From Streptomyces glaucescens (GTDB lineage: Bacteria; Actinomycetota; Actinomycetes; Streptomycetales; Streptomycetaceae), in assembly GCF_000761215.1 (NCBI RefSeq), contig NZ_CP009438.1, positions 2,127,501 to 2,191,500 of the forward strand: a stretch of 64,000 nucleotides of DNA. The letters are read 5' to 3'. Of the stretch, positions 63,981-64,000 are shown one piece after another. Position numbers and translations under genes: made by a program. Within the stretch, counting starts at the first letter, position 1; each line of letters begins with the position of its first letter. The notes below the pieces were generated by a model, which was not told the DNA's origin, ran no database searches, and was given only the letters and a program-made list of their open reading frames with translations.

Positions 63981-64000
63981 TCACTGGTCCCGGTACATCT
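63981..64000 (-). CDS. Possible 3' end of class II DAHP synthase, partial
   Basis: Read on the minus strand, the window end gives MYRDQ and a TGA at 63981-63983, after a terminator-type hairpin. Class II DAHP synthases of actinobacteria end in a similar AEM(Y/L)RD tail, and the gene lies next to bfd in S. coelicolor by recall. Only six codons are visible, so the call rests mainly on synteny. Confidence 0.4.

Overview
This window is a high-GC actinobacterial chromosome segment, almost certainly from a Streptomyces core region. The signs are extreme G/C at third codon positions, frequent GTG starts, GGAGG-type ribosome binding sites, a sporulation-type division and cell-wall (dcw) cluster, and a gene order that matches, from memory, the dnaE to ftsZ to thiamine to bfr segment of S. 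coelicolor. I saw no prophage, insertion sequence or CRISPR array. The species call rests on recall of synteny, not on a search.

Left part (1-13.4 kb): the 5' two thirds of dnaE (minus strand), then mostly unrelated single genes. These are a DUF2252 kinase-fold protein, a small membrane protein, a membrane-anchored DsbA/thioredoxin-like protein, a Tat-exported PhoD phosphatase, a secreted M43 metalloprotease, a dienelactone-hydrolase-like protein, an MscS channel, a CPA1 Na+/H+ antiporter, and a coupled rluD-GNAT pair.

Central part (13.4-38.2 kb): lspA, a very long Lys/Ala-tailed DksA/TraR zinc-finger protein, ileS behind a T-box riboswitch, an atypical tRNA-like element, and then the dcw cluster on the minus strand. 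In transcription order the cluster is rsmH-ftsL-ftsI-murE-murF-mraY-murD-ftsW-murG-ftsQ-ftsZ-pgeF-yggS-sepF-yggT-divIVA. Many junctions overlap (ftsL/ftsI, murF/mraY, mraY/murD, ftsZ/pgeF). Longer gaps lie before ftsW, ftsZ and sepF. A candidate promoter sits about 220 nt upstream of rsmH, and no mraZ is present there.

Right part (38.4-64 kb): a beta-carbonic anhydrase; a translationally coupled moxR-DUF58-transglutaminase operon; a DUF3040 protein, a methyltransferase and a SAV_6107-type HEPN protein; a module of degenerate ABC ATPase, YhgE/Pip-like membrane protein and TetR regulator with a palindromic operator in its promoter; a CrtI-like oxidoreductase; metF; thiE; an Rv2175c-like DNA-binding protein; a ferredoxin-reductase-like flavoprotein; a TPP riboswitch driving thiO-thiS-thiG; a PASTA Ser/Thr kinase; an endonuclease IV-like protein; a sulfite-oxidase-like protein; and the iron-storage pair bfr/bfd. 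A palindromic repeat lies upstream of bfr and an IdeR/DmdR-type iron box upstream of bfd. The last 20 bases are probably the 3' end of a class II DAHP synthase gene.

Functionally the window joins peptidoglycan precursor synthesis, septum assembly and polar growth with lipoprotein processing, PASTA-kinase signalling, thiamine supply and iron storage. I found no clearly new multi-gene system. The items most worth a second look are the tRNA-like element, the giant repeat-built tail on the DksA-like protein, the ABC-like ATPase with Arg in place of the Walker A lysine, the HEPN protein that keeps an Rx4H motif, and the 19-bp-periodic operator at bfr.
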